From assembly GCA_030652315.1 (NCBI GenBank), contig JAUSAX010000028.1, positions 1 through 54,565 on the forward strand: DNA of 54,565 nt, given 5' to 3'. This DNA is from Afipia sp. (GTDB lineage Bacteria > Pseudomonadota > Alphaproteobacteria > Rhizobiales > Xanthobacteraceae). Shown piece by piece: positions 17,452 through 25,659 of this stretch (its first letter is position 1; every line of letters starts with the position of its first letter). A program made the translations under genes and the position numbers. The notes under the pieces were generated by a model. The model was not told where the DNA came from. It saw only the letters and a program-made list of their open reading frames with translations, and did no database searches.

Positions 17452-19434
17452 TCACAACTCCATGTTGTCGCCGGGATCGAGCGAGACCTGGCGGGCGATG
17501 CCGGTCATTTGGCGACGAAGCGTCTGGCGCTGGCGCGCGACGTCTTCCGGCTCGTCGTCGAGGATGCGCGTGAACTCCTCGGCGGGACGCATCTCGGTCG
17601 TCTCCTTGACGATCGCAACATGGTCGGGAAGCTCGGGTTCGCGGCGCAGGCCCGCATTGGCCTTGTCGGGCTTGTGGGCGGCTACCAGCGCGGGATCGGG
17701 CTTTTGCAGCTGGAGCGTCGACCAGCCGTCCTTATGACGGGTGTGCCCGCATTTCGTCGGATCGGGGGGCGCAAGCACGCGCTCGCGGAACCGTGCATCC
17801 TCGTAATAGCGCGCCTTCTTCGCCCGCACCGGCGGCGTGCCAGCGGTCATGACGATCTCGTCGGTCGGTGGGAGCTGCATGATCTCGCCTGGGGTGAGCA
17901 GCGGACGGGCGGTTTCCGAACGAGACACCATCAGGTGGCCGAGCCAGGGCGAGAGCCTGTGCCCAGCATAGTTCTTCATCGCCTTCATCTCGGTTGCGGT
18001 GCCCAACGCATCGGAGACGCGCTTGGCGGTCCGTTCGTCATTGGTGGCGAAGCTGACGCGGACATGGCAATTGTCGAGGATCGAATTATTGGCGCCGTAA
18101 GCTTTCTCGATCTGGTTGAGCGACTGGGCGATGAGGAAGCTCTTGATGCCGTAGCCGGCCATGAAGGCCAGCGCGCTCTCAAAGAAGTCGAGGCGGCCGA
18201 GCGCCGGGAATTCGTCGAGCATCATCAGGATGCGATGCTTGCGCTCCTTGGCGTGCAGGTCCTCGGTGAGGCGCCGACCGATCTGGTTAAGGACGAGGCG
18301 GATCAGCGGCTTGGTCCGCGAGATGTCGGACGGCGGCACGACCATGTAGAGCGTGGCGGGCTTTTCGTCGGTCGTGAGGTCCGCGATGCGCCAGTCGCAC
18401 CGGCTCGTCACCTCCGCCACGACGGGATCGCGATAGAGGCCGAGAAAGGACATAGCGGTCGAGAGCACGCCGGAGCGCTCGTTGTCGGATTTGTTGAAGA
18501 GTTCGCGCGCCGTCGAGGCGACAACCGGATGCGGGCCGGCTTCGCCGAGATGCTTCGTCGCCATCATCGCGGAGAGTGTCGCCTCGATCGAGCGTTTCGG
18601 ATCGGAGAGAAAAGCAGCGACGCCGGCGAGCGTCTTGTTCTCCTCGGCATAGAGGACGTGCAGGATGGCGCCGACGAGAAGGGAGTGGCTGGTCTTTTCC
18701 CAATGGTTGCGCTTGTCGAGCGAGCCCTCGGGATCGACCAGGACATCGGCGACGTTCTGCACATCGCGGACTTCCCATTCGCCGCGCCTGACCTCTAGCA
18801 AAGGATTATAGGCGGACGATTTCGGATTGGTCGGATCGAACAGCAGCACGCGGCCGTGCCGGGAGCGAAAGCCGGCGGTGAGCTGCCAGTTCTCGCCCTT
18901 GATGTCATGGACGATGGCCGAGCCCGGCCAGGTCAGAAGCGAGGGCACCACCAGGCCAACGCCTTTGCCGGAACGCGTCGGCGCGAAACACAGGACATGC
19001 TCCGGTCCGTCATGGCGCAGGTAATCCTGCTCCAGCCGCCCCAGCACCACGCCGTCGGCGCCGAGCAGCCCCGCCGCGGCCACCTCCTTCTTCTCGGCCC
19101 ATCGCGCCGAACCGTAGGTCTGGATATTCTTGGCCTCGCGGGCGCGCCAGACCGACATGCCGATGGCGACAGCGATGGCGATGAAGCCGCCGGACGCTGC
19201 GATGAAGGCGCCTTCCGTGAAGATGTCCGGCGCATAAGCGTCGTAGAAATACCACCACCAGAAAAAAGCTGGCGGATAGTAGACGGATACGCCGCCGAGT
19301 TTGAACCAGGGTGTTCCGAGCTGCGCCTGAAATCCGAGCTGCCAGGCGACATATTGCGTGGCGCCCCAGGTGGTGGCGAGCACGATGAGGGTGACGACGA
19401 GAATCTGCTCCCAGAGGATTTTGGTCGCGGACAT
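17452..19434 (-). CDS. traG: TraG, VirD4-type coupling protein (conjugation ATPase)
   Basis: The coupling protein docks the relaxase-DNA complex at the channel. It is 660 residues from the ATG at 19434, which has AAAGGAT upstream; a longer frame to 19521 is spurious. Two membrane helices lie in residues 10-92. Walker A-type APTRSGKG is at residues 151-158, and Walker B is RILMMLDEFPALGRL near residue 420. Motifs GYGIKSFLIAQSLNQI and DERTAKRVSDALG are typical. It lies 22 bases after the relaxase gene in the same transcript. Confidence 0.97.
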   Translation of the reverse strand: MSATKILWEQILVVTLIVLATTWGATQYVAWQLGFQAQLGTPWFKLGGVSVYYPPAFFWWWYFYDAYAPDIFTEGAFIAASGGFIAIAVAIGMSVWRAREAKNIQTYGSARWAEKKEVAAAGLLGADGVVLGRLEQDYLRHDGPEHVLCFAPTRSGKGVGLVVPSLLTWPGSAIVHDIKGENWQLTAGFRSRHGRVLLFDPTNPKSSAYNPLLEVRRGEWEVRDVQNVADVLVDPEGSLDKRNHWEKTSHSLLVGAILHVLYAEENKTLAGVAAFLSDPKRSIEATLSAMMATKHLGEAGPHPVVASTARELFNKSDNERSGVLSTAMSFLGLYRDPVVAEVTSRCDWRIADLTTDEKPATLYMVVPPSDISRTKPLIRLVLNQIGRRLTEDLHAKERKHRILMMLDEFPALGRLDFFESALAFMAGYGIKSFLIAQSLNQIEKAYGANNSILDNCHVRVSFATNDERTAKRVSDALGTATEMKAMKNYAGHRLSPWLGHLMVSRSETARPLLTPGEIMQLPPTDEIVMTAGTPPVRAKKARYYEDARFRERVLAPPDPTKCGHTRHKDGWSTLQLQKPDPALVAAHKPDKANAGLRREPELPDHVAIVKETTEMRPAEEFTRILDDEPEDVARQRQTLRRQMTGIARQVSLDPGDNMEL

Positions 19435-19456
19435 GGCGGGATCCTTTCTACGATTG

Positions 19457-21220
19457 TCAGATGCCGAGATCGCGCTTCCGGCCGATCGCCCATTCGATGC
19501 CGCCCCCGTCCTTGGCGACACCGGCGACGTGTTGACCGAGCTTGCGTTCGAGGTCGCGGGACCAGGGGACGAGCTGGAAGCCGAGCCCGTCGTCGATCAT
19601 AGCGAAGCGGCCAGAGGAGAGCGTTAGGCGCTGGCGCACGGTGCCGGCGACGTACTCGCCGGCCTGTATCTTCACATGCGGCAAGCCGGTCTCGGTCGCG
19701 AGCTTCTCGCCGACGGCATCGAGTTCGCGCCGACGCAGCGTCGTGAGAAGATCGCGCTGCATGACGATGCGCTGGCCGTCGCGGCGCGCCAGTCCCTGAT
19801 CGGCGAGATGATCGGCCCGCGCATGGATGGCGTCGCGTACCTCCTGCCCGAAGCCTGATTGTGCGAGTGGCATCGCCTCGCGCTCGACAAGGCGATGATC
19901 GAGCCAGGTCGCGCCGGGCGCCGTGACCTGCGCCTGAAGATCGAGATCGGAGCGCGTCGCGAGCATGAGGGTCGGACGTTCATCCTCGGGGCCACCGAAG
20001 CGGCGAACCTCGACGATGCCGCCATTGGCCGGAGCGCGTTCAAGGGCGTCGATGTTGCGAAAGCGGACATGATGCGCGCGCCCGTCGACGCCATCGATGA
20101 CGGCATAGGCTTCACCGCGCAGCTCGTCATGCAGCCCGCGATCGACCAGACGACCGATGATCGGAGCTTCGACTGCGTCGCCGTCGATCACGAAATCGGA
20201 AAAGCCGCGATCCTGGTCGCGCCCGGCGAAGGCGCGGTGCATGGTCTTGATGATGTCGCCGCGGATAGCGAGATCGCGCAGCGTGCGTTCGGCTCCAAGT
20301 CCGACCGTCCACTGGCCGGGCTCACTCTCGAACGCGAGGTCCATCTTCTCGAGATGCTGGAGGCGGCCGACCATGAGGCGGCGCAGTTCGGGATCTGAAG
20401 CGCTCTGCCGCTCATGGCGCAGATCGATGAAGCCGGTTTCGTCGGCGGCGCGTTGAATCTCGCCATCGATGCGGGTCCAGCGCTCAGTGGTGATTTCCTT
20501 TTCCAGTGCGTTGCGGATTTCGTGTTCGGGCTTCGGGCCGAGTTCGATGTCGACCAGGTCCATGGCGCGGGAGCGCAGGCCCCGGCTGATATAGTCGCGC
20601 GAGATCACGAGATCGGCGCCAGTCTCGTCGACGCCGCGCACCAGGAGATGTACATGGGGATTGTCGGTGTTCCAGTGATCGACGGCGATCCAGTCGAGGC
20701 GCGTGGCGAGATCGGCTTCCATCTGCCGGGCGAGGTCGCGGGTGAACGCTTTGAGGTCGGTCATCTCGGCCGCGTCCTCGGGCGAGACGATGAACCGGAA
20801 ATGATGCCGGTCGTCCTTGCATCGCTCGGCGAAGGCCAGATCATCGGCGCGATCAGTCCCGGCGTCGAACATGACGCCTTTATCTCCGTCGCGGCTCACG
20901 CCCTCGCGCTTGAGGTAGCCGACATGGCTGGTCAGCGGCGCCGAGCGATACGCCTTGCCCTGATGGCGGGCGATGCGCGCCTTGACGACGACGCGGCGCT
21001 GCGGGGAGAAGATACGGGAGCGGCCGAAGACGTTGCGGCCACGCCCGAAGGTCGAGTGGCCGAGGCGCCGGCCAGCTTTGCCCGCCAGCGCTCCACTGGG
21101 CATATGGCCGGCGCGCTGCGCGGCGGCGAGCACCTGATTGACGTAGCTCTTTGTCCTCGGCGCGCGCGTCGAACGGATGCGGCCCGGCTTGATGCGGAAG
21201 TCGCTGTCGCGCTCGCTCAT
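19457..21220 (-). CDS. relaxase (VirD2-like, DUF3363)
   Basis: This enzyme nicks oriT and pilots the single strand into the recipient. It is 587 residues from the ATG at 21220 (MSERDSDFRIKPGRIRS). Basic N-terminal residues are followed by the relaxase core, with RHHFRFIVSPEDA at residues 138-150 and the metal-binding motif NPHVHLLVRG with His189 and His191. The C-terminal half is the DUF3363 region. The usual partner genes stand on both sides, and a 12-bp inverted repeat (candidate oriT) lies 106 bases upstream. The catalytic tyrosine cannot be assigned with confidence by eye. Confidence 0.93.
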   Translation of the reverse strand: MSERDSDFRIKPGRIRSTRAPRTKSYVNQVLAAAQRAGHMPSGALAGKAGRRLGHSTFGRGRNVFGRSRIFSPQRRVVVKARIARHQGKAYRSAPLTSHVGYLKREGVSRDGDKGVMFDAGTDRADDLAFAERCKDDRHHFRFIVSPEDAAEMTDLKAFTRDLARQMEADLATRLDWIAVDHWNTDNPHVHLLVRGVDETGADLVISRDYISRGLRSRAMDLVDIELGPKPEHEIRNALEKEITTERWTRIDGEIQRAADETGFIDLRHERQSASDPELRRLMVGRLQHLEKMDLAFESEPGQWTVGLGAERTLRDLAIRGDIIKTMHRAFAGRDQDRGFSDFVIDGDAVEAPIIGRLVDRGLHDELRGEAYAVIDGVDGRAHHVRFRNIDALERAPANGGIVEVRRFGGPEDERPTLMLATRSDLDLQAQVTAPGATWLDHRLVEREAMPLAQSGFGQEVRDAIHARADHLADQGLARRDGQRIVMQRDLLTTLRRRELDAVGEKLATETGLPHVKIQAGEYVAGTVRQRLTLSSGRFAMIDDGLGFQLVPWSRDLERKLGQHVAGVAKDGGGIEWAIGRKRDLGI

Positions 21221-21325
21221 GTCGGCGCTCCGATCAGCGCGCAAATCGCCCCGTGCATATCGAAGCGTTGAAAACGCTCGCAAAATCCGGGCAGCATGCC
21301 CGCGACCGACCGCCATGCCCACGGA

Positions 21326-21353
21326 AACACAAGCCATACCAATGGCTTGTGTT
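21326..21353. other. perfect inverted repeat upstream of the relaxase gene, candidate oriT
   Basis: The left arm AACACAAGCCAT (21326-21337) and right arm ATGGCTTGTGTT (21342-21353) match perfectly around a 4-base loop. It lies in the 247-bp gene-free gap between the relaxase gene and the transglycosylase gene, where oriT is expected. Next to it is GATCCGGGC (21354-21362), loosely like the ATCCTG-type nic core of MOBP systems. The alternative is a weak terminator of the transglycosylase gene, since its minus-strand 3' side reads TTTCC. Confidence 0.5.
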
Positions 21354-21467
21354 GATCCGGGCATGGGCTTTTACCTTGCCCTCTTTCGGTCGTTTTGCCT
21401 GCCTCCACCCTCCCTGCACGCCATGACACGCGGGAACCCGAGACCATGCGACAGATGCCGGACAGGC

Positions 21468-22229
21468 TCATGGCGTGGTCCTGTCGCCCGAGCGCGCGAC
21501 GAACAGGTCGCTCAATCGTGGAACGATAGCGGAGAGATCACGTGCCGGGGCTGCGTTCGGAGCGGTGACGGATGAACGTTCAGCCGGAATGGAATCGACA
21601 GCCGATCTGCGATCCGGCTGCGTGATGAACAGCGGCGAGCGGGTCCAGGCGAGCGGATCGACAGGCGCCATTACTGCCCCGCCGGAGCCGATGGCCGACG
21701 CGACAGTGGCGACATAGGCGCGGGTTTCCGCCGGTAGCGGACGGCCGCTCAACGCCTCGTCGTAGCGACCGGGACCGGCATTATAGGCCGCGATCCAGCC
21801 CGGCGATCCATAGCGGTCGAGCAGCTCGCGGATATAGCCGCTACTCGCGATGATATTGTCACGCACGTTATAGGGATCGGCGCCGAGACGATGGCGAGCG
21901 CGTAGCTCCGCCCATGTCGCAGGCATGATCTGCATCAGCCCCATCGCGCCCTTCGACGAGATGGCGCGCGGATCGCCAGCGCTTTCCGTGCGCATGACGG
22001 CGCGAATCCAAACGGCCGGCAAGCGGAAGCGCGTCGCGGCCTCAGTGATATGGGTGGCATAGGGATCGCTGGCCAAGGCCGATGTGACGGCTAAGCTCTG
22101 CGCCATCGTGATCGCCGGCATGACGTTCGCGACGGCAAGGCCGGAAAGGAGAAGAAGAGCCATGCGCCGGGCTGCGCGATGCAGCCCGGACACATTCAGA
22201 TGGCTCCTCAGTGAACGGCGAGCAGGCAT
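21468..22229 (-). CDS. lytic transglycosylase (VirB1/TrbN-like)
   Basis: This exported muramidase opens the peptidoglycan for channel assembly. It is 253 residues, with an N-terminal signal anchor at about residues 22-45 and a goose-type SLT domain. The catalytic Glu is E82 in RTESAGDP. The family motifs KGAMGLMQIMPATW, DNIIASSGYIRELLDRYG and AAYNAGPGRYDEAL all follow. It lies in the mobilisation operon, three bases after the DUF736 gene. Confidence 0.95.
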   Translation of the reverse strand: MPARRSLRSHLNVSGLHRAARRMALLLLSGLAVANVMPAITMAQSLAVTSALASDPYATHITEAATRFRLPAVWIRAVMRTESAGDPRAISSKGAMGLMQIMPATWAELRARHRLGADPYNVRDNIIASSGYIRELLDRYGSPGWIAAYNAGPGRYDEALSGRPLPAETRAYVATVASAIGSGGAVMAPVDPLAWTRSPLFITQPDRRSAVDSIPAERSSVTAPNAAPARDLSAIVPRLSDLFVARSGDRTTP

Positions 22230-22232
22230 CGC

Positions 22233-22580
22233 TCAATCCTTCTCGCCGCGATCGCGTTGACGCGACCAGTGCAACGACCATGTGTTGCCGGCATCGTCGT
22301 CACGGAACAGGTTGGCGCGGATCGGCTGCGCCAACCCCGGATCGTCGATCACCAGCGCGATATATTCGCCGGCCTTCTCGCCGGTGCGGTTCCAGCCCGC
22401 GCCGATCTCCGGGCCGATGTCCCGGGCGCCTGGATCGTGGTCATGGACGCGGTAGTCCGGCGCATTCTCCGCATCCGACGGATCGGCCGGAACGATGACG
22501 ATGTCGTGGAAAAGCGTGAATGTCTCGATGCGCCCGATGATGCGGGATTCCTCGCGCGTGAACTGTCCGATTTGCGGCAT
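22233..22580 (-). CDS. DUF736 family protein
   Basis: This 115-residue protein opens MPQIGQFTREESRIIGRIET, the conserved N-terminus of DUF736. The family usually occurs on rhizobial plasmids and ICEs; no enzymatic motif is visible and its function is unknown. The start is placed at the ATG at 22580, which agrees with the family; four extra residues from 22592 are unlikely. It lies between traF and the transglycosylase gene, on the same strand. The family's constant location beside conjugation genes suggests a role in DNA processing or control of transfer. Confidence 0.85.
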   Translation of the reverse strand: MPQIGQFTREESRIIGRIETFTLFHDIVIVPADPSDAENAPDYRVHDHDPGARDIGPEIGAGWNRTGEKAGEYIALVIDDPGLAQPIRANLFRDDDAGNTWSLHWSRQRDRGEKD

Positions 22581-22647
22581 GATGGTCTCCATGCGGTGGT
22601 GTTAGGAAAGCCATCGGCGAGCACCGCTCCCGCCGAAGGAAAGGCGG

Positions 22648-23193
22648 TCAGCGCGTCGGGGCGCGCCATTGAAAGCGACCGTCGCCGTCCTCGTCGGTCC
22701 ACAGCGGGACGGCGCGGCCGATGATCTGGTCGGTGGAGGTCAGGCCGAAATAGCGGCCGTCGAGACTGTCGTTGACCTGCCAGTTCATGAGAAAGACTTC
22801 GCCGGTCGCGATGCGGCGGCAGCCCTGCCAGACTGGAAGATCGCGGCCAGCGCGATCGCGGTCGCGCGCCACGCCGACATTGACGCCATCGACGGTAATG
22901 GCGAGGTTCGAGCGGCAAACCGTCTGCCCTGACACGGCGAGGATACGCTTCAGCAGCGGCACGCCCTTCGGCAGATAGCCGCGTTCGGCGAGGAAGGTGG
23001 CGAGTGGTTCCGGTGCATCGACGGCGACCAGATCGGTAACTTCGAACGGTCCCTCGAAGGCGATCGAGTAGAAGCCGATCGGCGCGCTGGCCGATGCGTT
23101 CCAGATCAGCTTGATCGGCATCGGCGTGAGGCCGGGATAGCCGACGCCCATCGCCGCAAGCGCGGTCGTGACAATCAAGCCAAAGCGCGTCAT
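22648..23193 (-). CDS. traF: TraF, S26-family conjugative peptidase
   Basis: TraF matures the TrbC pilin by cleavage and cyclisation. The 181-residue protein has an N-terminal membrane helix (FGLIVTTALAAMGVGYP). The signal-peptidase catalytic Ser is S36 in ASAPIGFY, and the general base Lys is K82 in PLLKRILAVSG. The C-terminal box FLMNWQVNDSLDGRYFG matches the S26 family (usually GDN-SDSRYFG), here with DSLDGRYFG. It overlaps the DUF2840 stop (ATGA), so it is coupled to the upstream partition genes. Confidence 0.95.
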   Translation of the reverse strand: MTRFGLIVTTALAAMGVGYPGLTPMPIKLIWNASASAPIGFYSIAFEGPFEVTDLVAVDAPEPLATFLAERGYLPKGVPLLKRILAVSGQTVCRSNLAITVDGVNVGVARDRDRAGRDLPVWQGCRRIATGEVFLMNWQVNDSLDGRYFGLTSTDQIIGRAVPLWTDEDGDGRFQWRAPTR

Positions 23194-23708
23194 GGCTCGA
23201 CCTTTCGGCGCAGCAGGTAGGCGCGATGCTGGTCTGGCGTGTAGGCGCGAGGTTCCTGGCCGGCGGTCATTCGGTTGTGAACGTGCCGCCAGTGGTCGGG
23301 CGAGACCGCTGCGGGATCGATGCCGAGACGCTCGATCGCGTCGATCGCCTGCAGCACGCGCTCGACTTGTCGCCAGCCTTCGAGCTTGAGCAGGATGTCG
23401 CCGCCGGGACGAACGAAGGGCAGCGTCTGGAACGGCTCGCCGCGGCGCACCGCGCGCACGATGTCGATGCGCGAGATGATCGTGCCGTACTCGCCCGCCG
23501 CCCAGCGGACGAAGGCGAAGATGCTGTTCGGCGCGAAGCCGACGATACTGCGGCGACGGTCGAGGATCTGTTCGTAATTCTTGCGGCCGAACCTGATCCA
23601 GTGCTCGATCTTCTGTTTCTGGAAGGTCAGTTCGACCAATGTCGTGAACGGCGCAGGCCCGTCCGGCAGCGGACGGCTATGCGCGCGATGGACCGCTCTG
23701 CCGGTCAT
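23190..23708 (-). CDS. DUF2840 family protein
   Basis: The 172-residue hydrophilic protein carries the DUF2840 signature: TTLVELTFQKQKIEHWIRFG, then DRRRSIVGFAPNSIFAFVRW and AAGEYGTIISRIDIVRAV. The family is found next to traF in alphaproteobacterial ICEs, and its function is unknown. No membrane helix, signal or metal site is visible. It overlaps the ribbon-helix-helix gene upstream and traF downstream by four bases each, so it is produced in step with them. Confidence 0.88.
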   Translation of the reverse strand: MTGRAVHRAHSRPLPDGPAPFTTLVELTFQKQKIEHWIRFGRKNYEQILDRRRSIVGFAPNSIFAFVRWAAGEYGTIISRIDIVRAVRRGEPFQTLPFVRPGGDILLKLEGWRQVERVLQAIDAIERLGIDPAAVSPDHWRHVHNRMTAGQEPRAYTPDQHRAYLLRRKVEP

Positions 23709-23959
23709 GGCTGGTCTCCCGCGATGGGTGGAAATTCGCGCGCGAGCAGTTCGCGCAGCATGTCCGCAACGGTGATCCCGCGCCGAAAGGCCGCGACCTT
23801 GATGCGACCGCGCAGCTCAGGCGTGATGTCGATGGTCAGGCGGGCGGTGAACGCATTGTCGGCAGCAATGCCGGTCGGTTGCGGCTCAGTCGCTCTGATC
23901 CATTTTTCGGGATTGCCCGGCCGGGACACAAACCGGCGTTTGTCGGCGCGCTCCGTCAT
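23705..23959 (-). CDS. ribbon-helix-helix protein, putative partition partner of ParA
   Basis: The 84-residue protein has a disordered N-terminus and a C-terminal ribbon-helix-helix (ARLTIDITPELRGRIKVAAF, then GITVADMLRELLAREF). In type Ib partition systems a small RHH protein next to ParA binds the centromere, and that role is possible here. In this operon an orphan methyltransferase gene separates it from parA. A large ParB is also encoded at 39.7 kb, so which protein works with this ParA is open. Confidence 0.8.
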   Translation of the reverse strand: MTERADKRRFVSRPGNPEKWIRATEPQPTGIAADNAFTARLTIDITPELRGRIKVAAFRRGITVADMLRELLAREFPPIAGDQP

Positions 23960-24699
23960 GCCGCGCCTCCACCATGGAACAGCAGCAGGGTTGCGATGCG
24001 CGCGCGGGCGCGCTCAGCCATGACGGCATCGATGTCGCAGCCGAGACAACGACGGCCGCTGAGCCGGCAGGCTTCACCGGCCGCGCCGGAACCGGCGAAC
24101 CAATCGTCGACCAGGCCGCCTGCGGGGCAGCTCGTGCGGATCAGAATTTCGAGAAGCGCTGACGGTTTCTCGGTCGGATGGATCGCGCGACCATGACAAT
24201 TGCGCACGTAGATGACGGAGCGCATGAGCCTTGGCCCGCCGTCATAACTGAGATAGTGGCCGGCATCGATCTGGCCGGTATGCGGCGGACGTTGCTTGCG
24301 TCGCGCGGTGCGCGCCGTCGCATCGGGCGTCGTCTGCACATCATTGTAGATGTCGCGCCACGGCGTCTCAGTTGGATAGAACTGGACGGCCAACTCATGC
24401 ACGCGCTTGAAGCGATCGGCATGGAAGCTGGAGCCGTTCTGTTTCTCCCAGACGATTTCCTGGGCGATGCGCAAGCCGGCGTCGGCGAAGCGGTTGGCGG
24501 TCGCCATGAAGCATCGCAGCGAGCCAAACACCCACAACGTGCCGGTCGGGTGCAGCGCCTCGCGAGCGCGCGTGATCCAGCCTTCGACCCGCCGGTCCCA
24601 GGCGAGCGACGTATCGCCATAGGGCGGATTGGCGAGGATCAGATCGAACGGGCCGTGCGCCGGCATAAGGTCGCGGCAATCGCCGGTGAGGATCGTCAT
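23956..24699 (-). CDS. site-specific DNA methyltransferase (orphan, beta-type order)
   Basis: The 247-residue protein has the catalytic motif ANPPYGD at residues 24-30 near the N-terminus, followed by a target-recognition region, and the AdoMet-binding motif DWFAGSGAAGEA near residue 205. This order (motif IV before motif I) is that of beta-class amino methyltransferases, so N6-adenine or N4-cytosine methylation is likely. No endonuclease gene lies nearby. It sits inside the parA-traF operon with ATGA overlaps on both sides. It may protect the element from restriction or mark its DNA for replication or transfer. Confidence 0.9.
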   Translation of the reverse strand: MTILTGDCRDLMPAHGPFDLILANPPYGDTSLAWDRRVEGWITRAREALHPTGTLWVFGSLRCFMATANRFADAGLRIAQEIVWEKQNGSSFHADRFKRVHELAVQFYPTETPWRDIYNDVQTTPDATARTARRKQRPPHTGQIDAGHYLSYDGGPRLMRSVIYVRNCHGRAIHPTEKPSALLEILIRTSCPAGGLVDDWFAGSGAAGEACRLSGRRCLGCDIDAVMAERARARIATLLLFHGGGAA

Positions 24700-25349
24700 G
24701 ATGCGATCCTCCCGATGCGAAGTTGCTCGATCTCGCTGGCGAGCGCGGCGATCTCGCGCGCGGCGGGACCGTCGTCATCGATCTCGAAGGCGAGCCGGCC
24801 CGACTGCGCGGCGTCGGCGTAGATGACGCGCTGCCCGATCGCCGTGCGCAGCACCGGCGGATCGTGATCGGCCAGCGTCTCGGCCGTCTCGCGAGCGATG
24901 ACAGTGCGCGCGCCGCAACGGTTGAGGACAAACCGCGCGGCAAGGCCGGGGCGATAAATGCGAGCTTCGTTCAGAAGCGCGAGCATCTCCGCCGAGGCCC
25001 AACCGTCGAGCGGAGACGGCTGCACCGGGATCAGCACGAGATCGGCTGCGAGCAGCGCCGAACGCATGAGGCCGGCGACACGCGGCGGACCGTCGATCAC
25101 GACATGATCGACGTCGCGCGCCAACTCGGGCGCCTCACGATGAAGGGTGTCGCGCGCCAGGCCCACGACACCGAACAGACGCGGCGAGCGTTCACGGGCG
25201 CGTTGTTGCGACCAGTCGAGAGCCGAGCCCTGCGGGTCCGCGTCGATCAGCGTGACCCGCTTCCCCTTGCCGGCCCATTCGCCTGCGAGATGCAGCGCGA
25301 GTGTCGTCTTGCCGACACCACCTTTTTGATTGAGGAGCGCCACGATCAT
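24696..25349 (-). CDS. parA: ParA-family partition ATPase
   Basis: The 217-residue protein has a deviant Walker A at residues 8-15 (QKGGVGKT), the A' motif LIDADPQGSALDWSQQR, and Walker B-type HVVIDGPPR. It is the short form without an N-terminal DNA-binding domain (type Ib). It starts the operon parA, methyltransferase, RHH, DUF2840, traF. The 310-bp space upstream holds the iterons. Its role is probably to segregate the excised or replicating form of the ICE. Confidence 0.95.
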   Translation of the reverse strand: MIVALLNQKGGVGKTTLALHLAGEWAGKGKRVTLIDADPQGSALDWSQQRARERSPRLFGVVGLARDTLHREAPELARDVDHVVIDGPPRVAGLMRSALLAADLVLIPVQPSPLDGWASAEMLALLNEARIYRPGLAARFVLNRCGARTVIARETAETLADHDPPVLRTAIGQRVIYADAAQSGRLAFEIDDDGPAAREIAALASEIEQLRIGRIAS

Positions 25350-25589
25350 GGCGCGCCTCCGACCGTGAACCGGCAGAGCCAGTTCACGATTAAAGGAAAA
25401 CGAGTCTCCGATTTAAGGAGCAAAACAGCGGCGGATTGCCAGCCGTTTCCAGCCTTTGCGCCATCGTTGCGGAGGTTATCCGCAGGCGTGCAAAAGTGCG
25501 GGGGCGTTAGAAAGATTCCGAAGGAATCTAGGTTAGAGAAGTTACGGCCGTCGCAAGCCTTTGAATCTCGGCGATGAATCGTCGATTCC

Positions 25590-25654
25590 GGTCCCCGATA
25601 GCACGAGGATCGGGTCCCTGATGGCACGATAGGGGCGGTCCCCGATAGCACGAG
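25590..25654. repeat. three iterons, candidate replication origin
   Basis: Three 18-bp direct repeats stand at 25590-25607, 25613-25630 and 25637-25654. Copies one and three are identical (GGTCCCCGATAGCACGAG). Copy two differs at three positions (GGTCCCTGATGGCACGAT). The period is 23-24 bp, about two helical turns, as in RepA-binding iterons. They lie directly after the repA stop, in the 310-bp gap before parA; the rest of the gap holds no gene. An AT-richer stretch follows on the parA side at about 25380-25540. Confidence 0.75.
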
Positions 25655-25659
25655 TGAAT

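Noticed and set aside
17230-18798. A 522-codon plus-strand frame opposite traG
   Set aside because: It is the complement of the TraG coding frame; it has no ribosome site and no recognisable domain.
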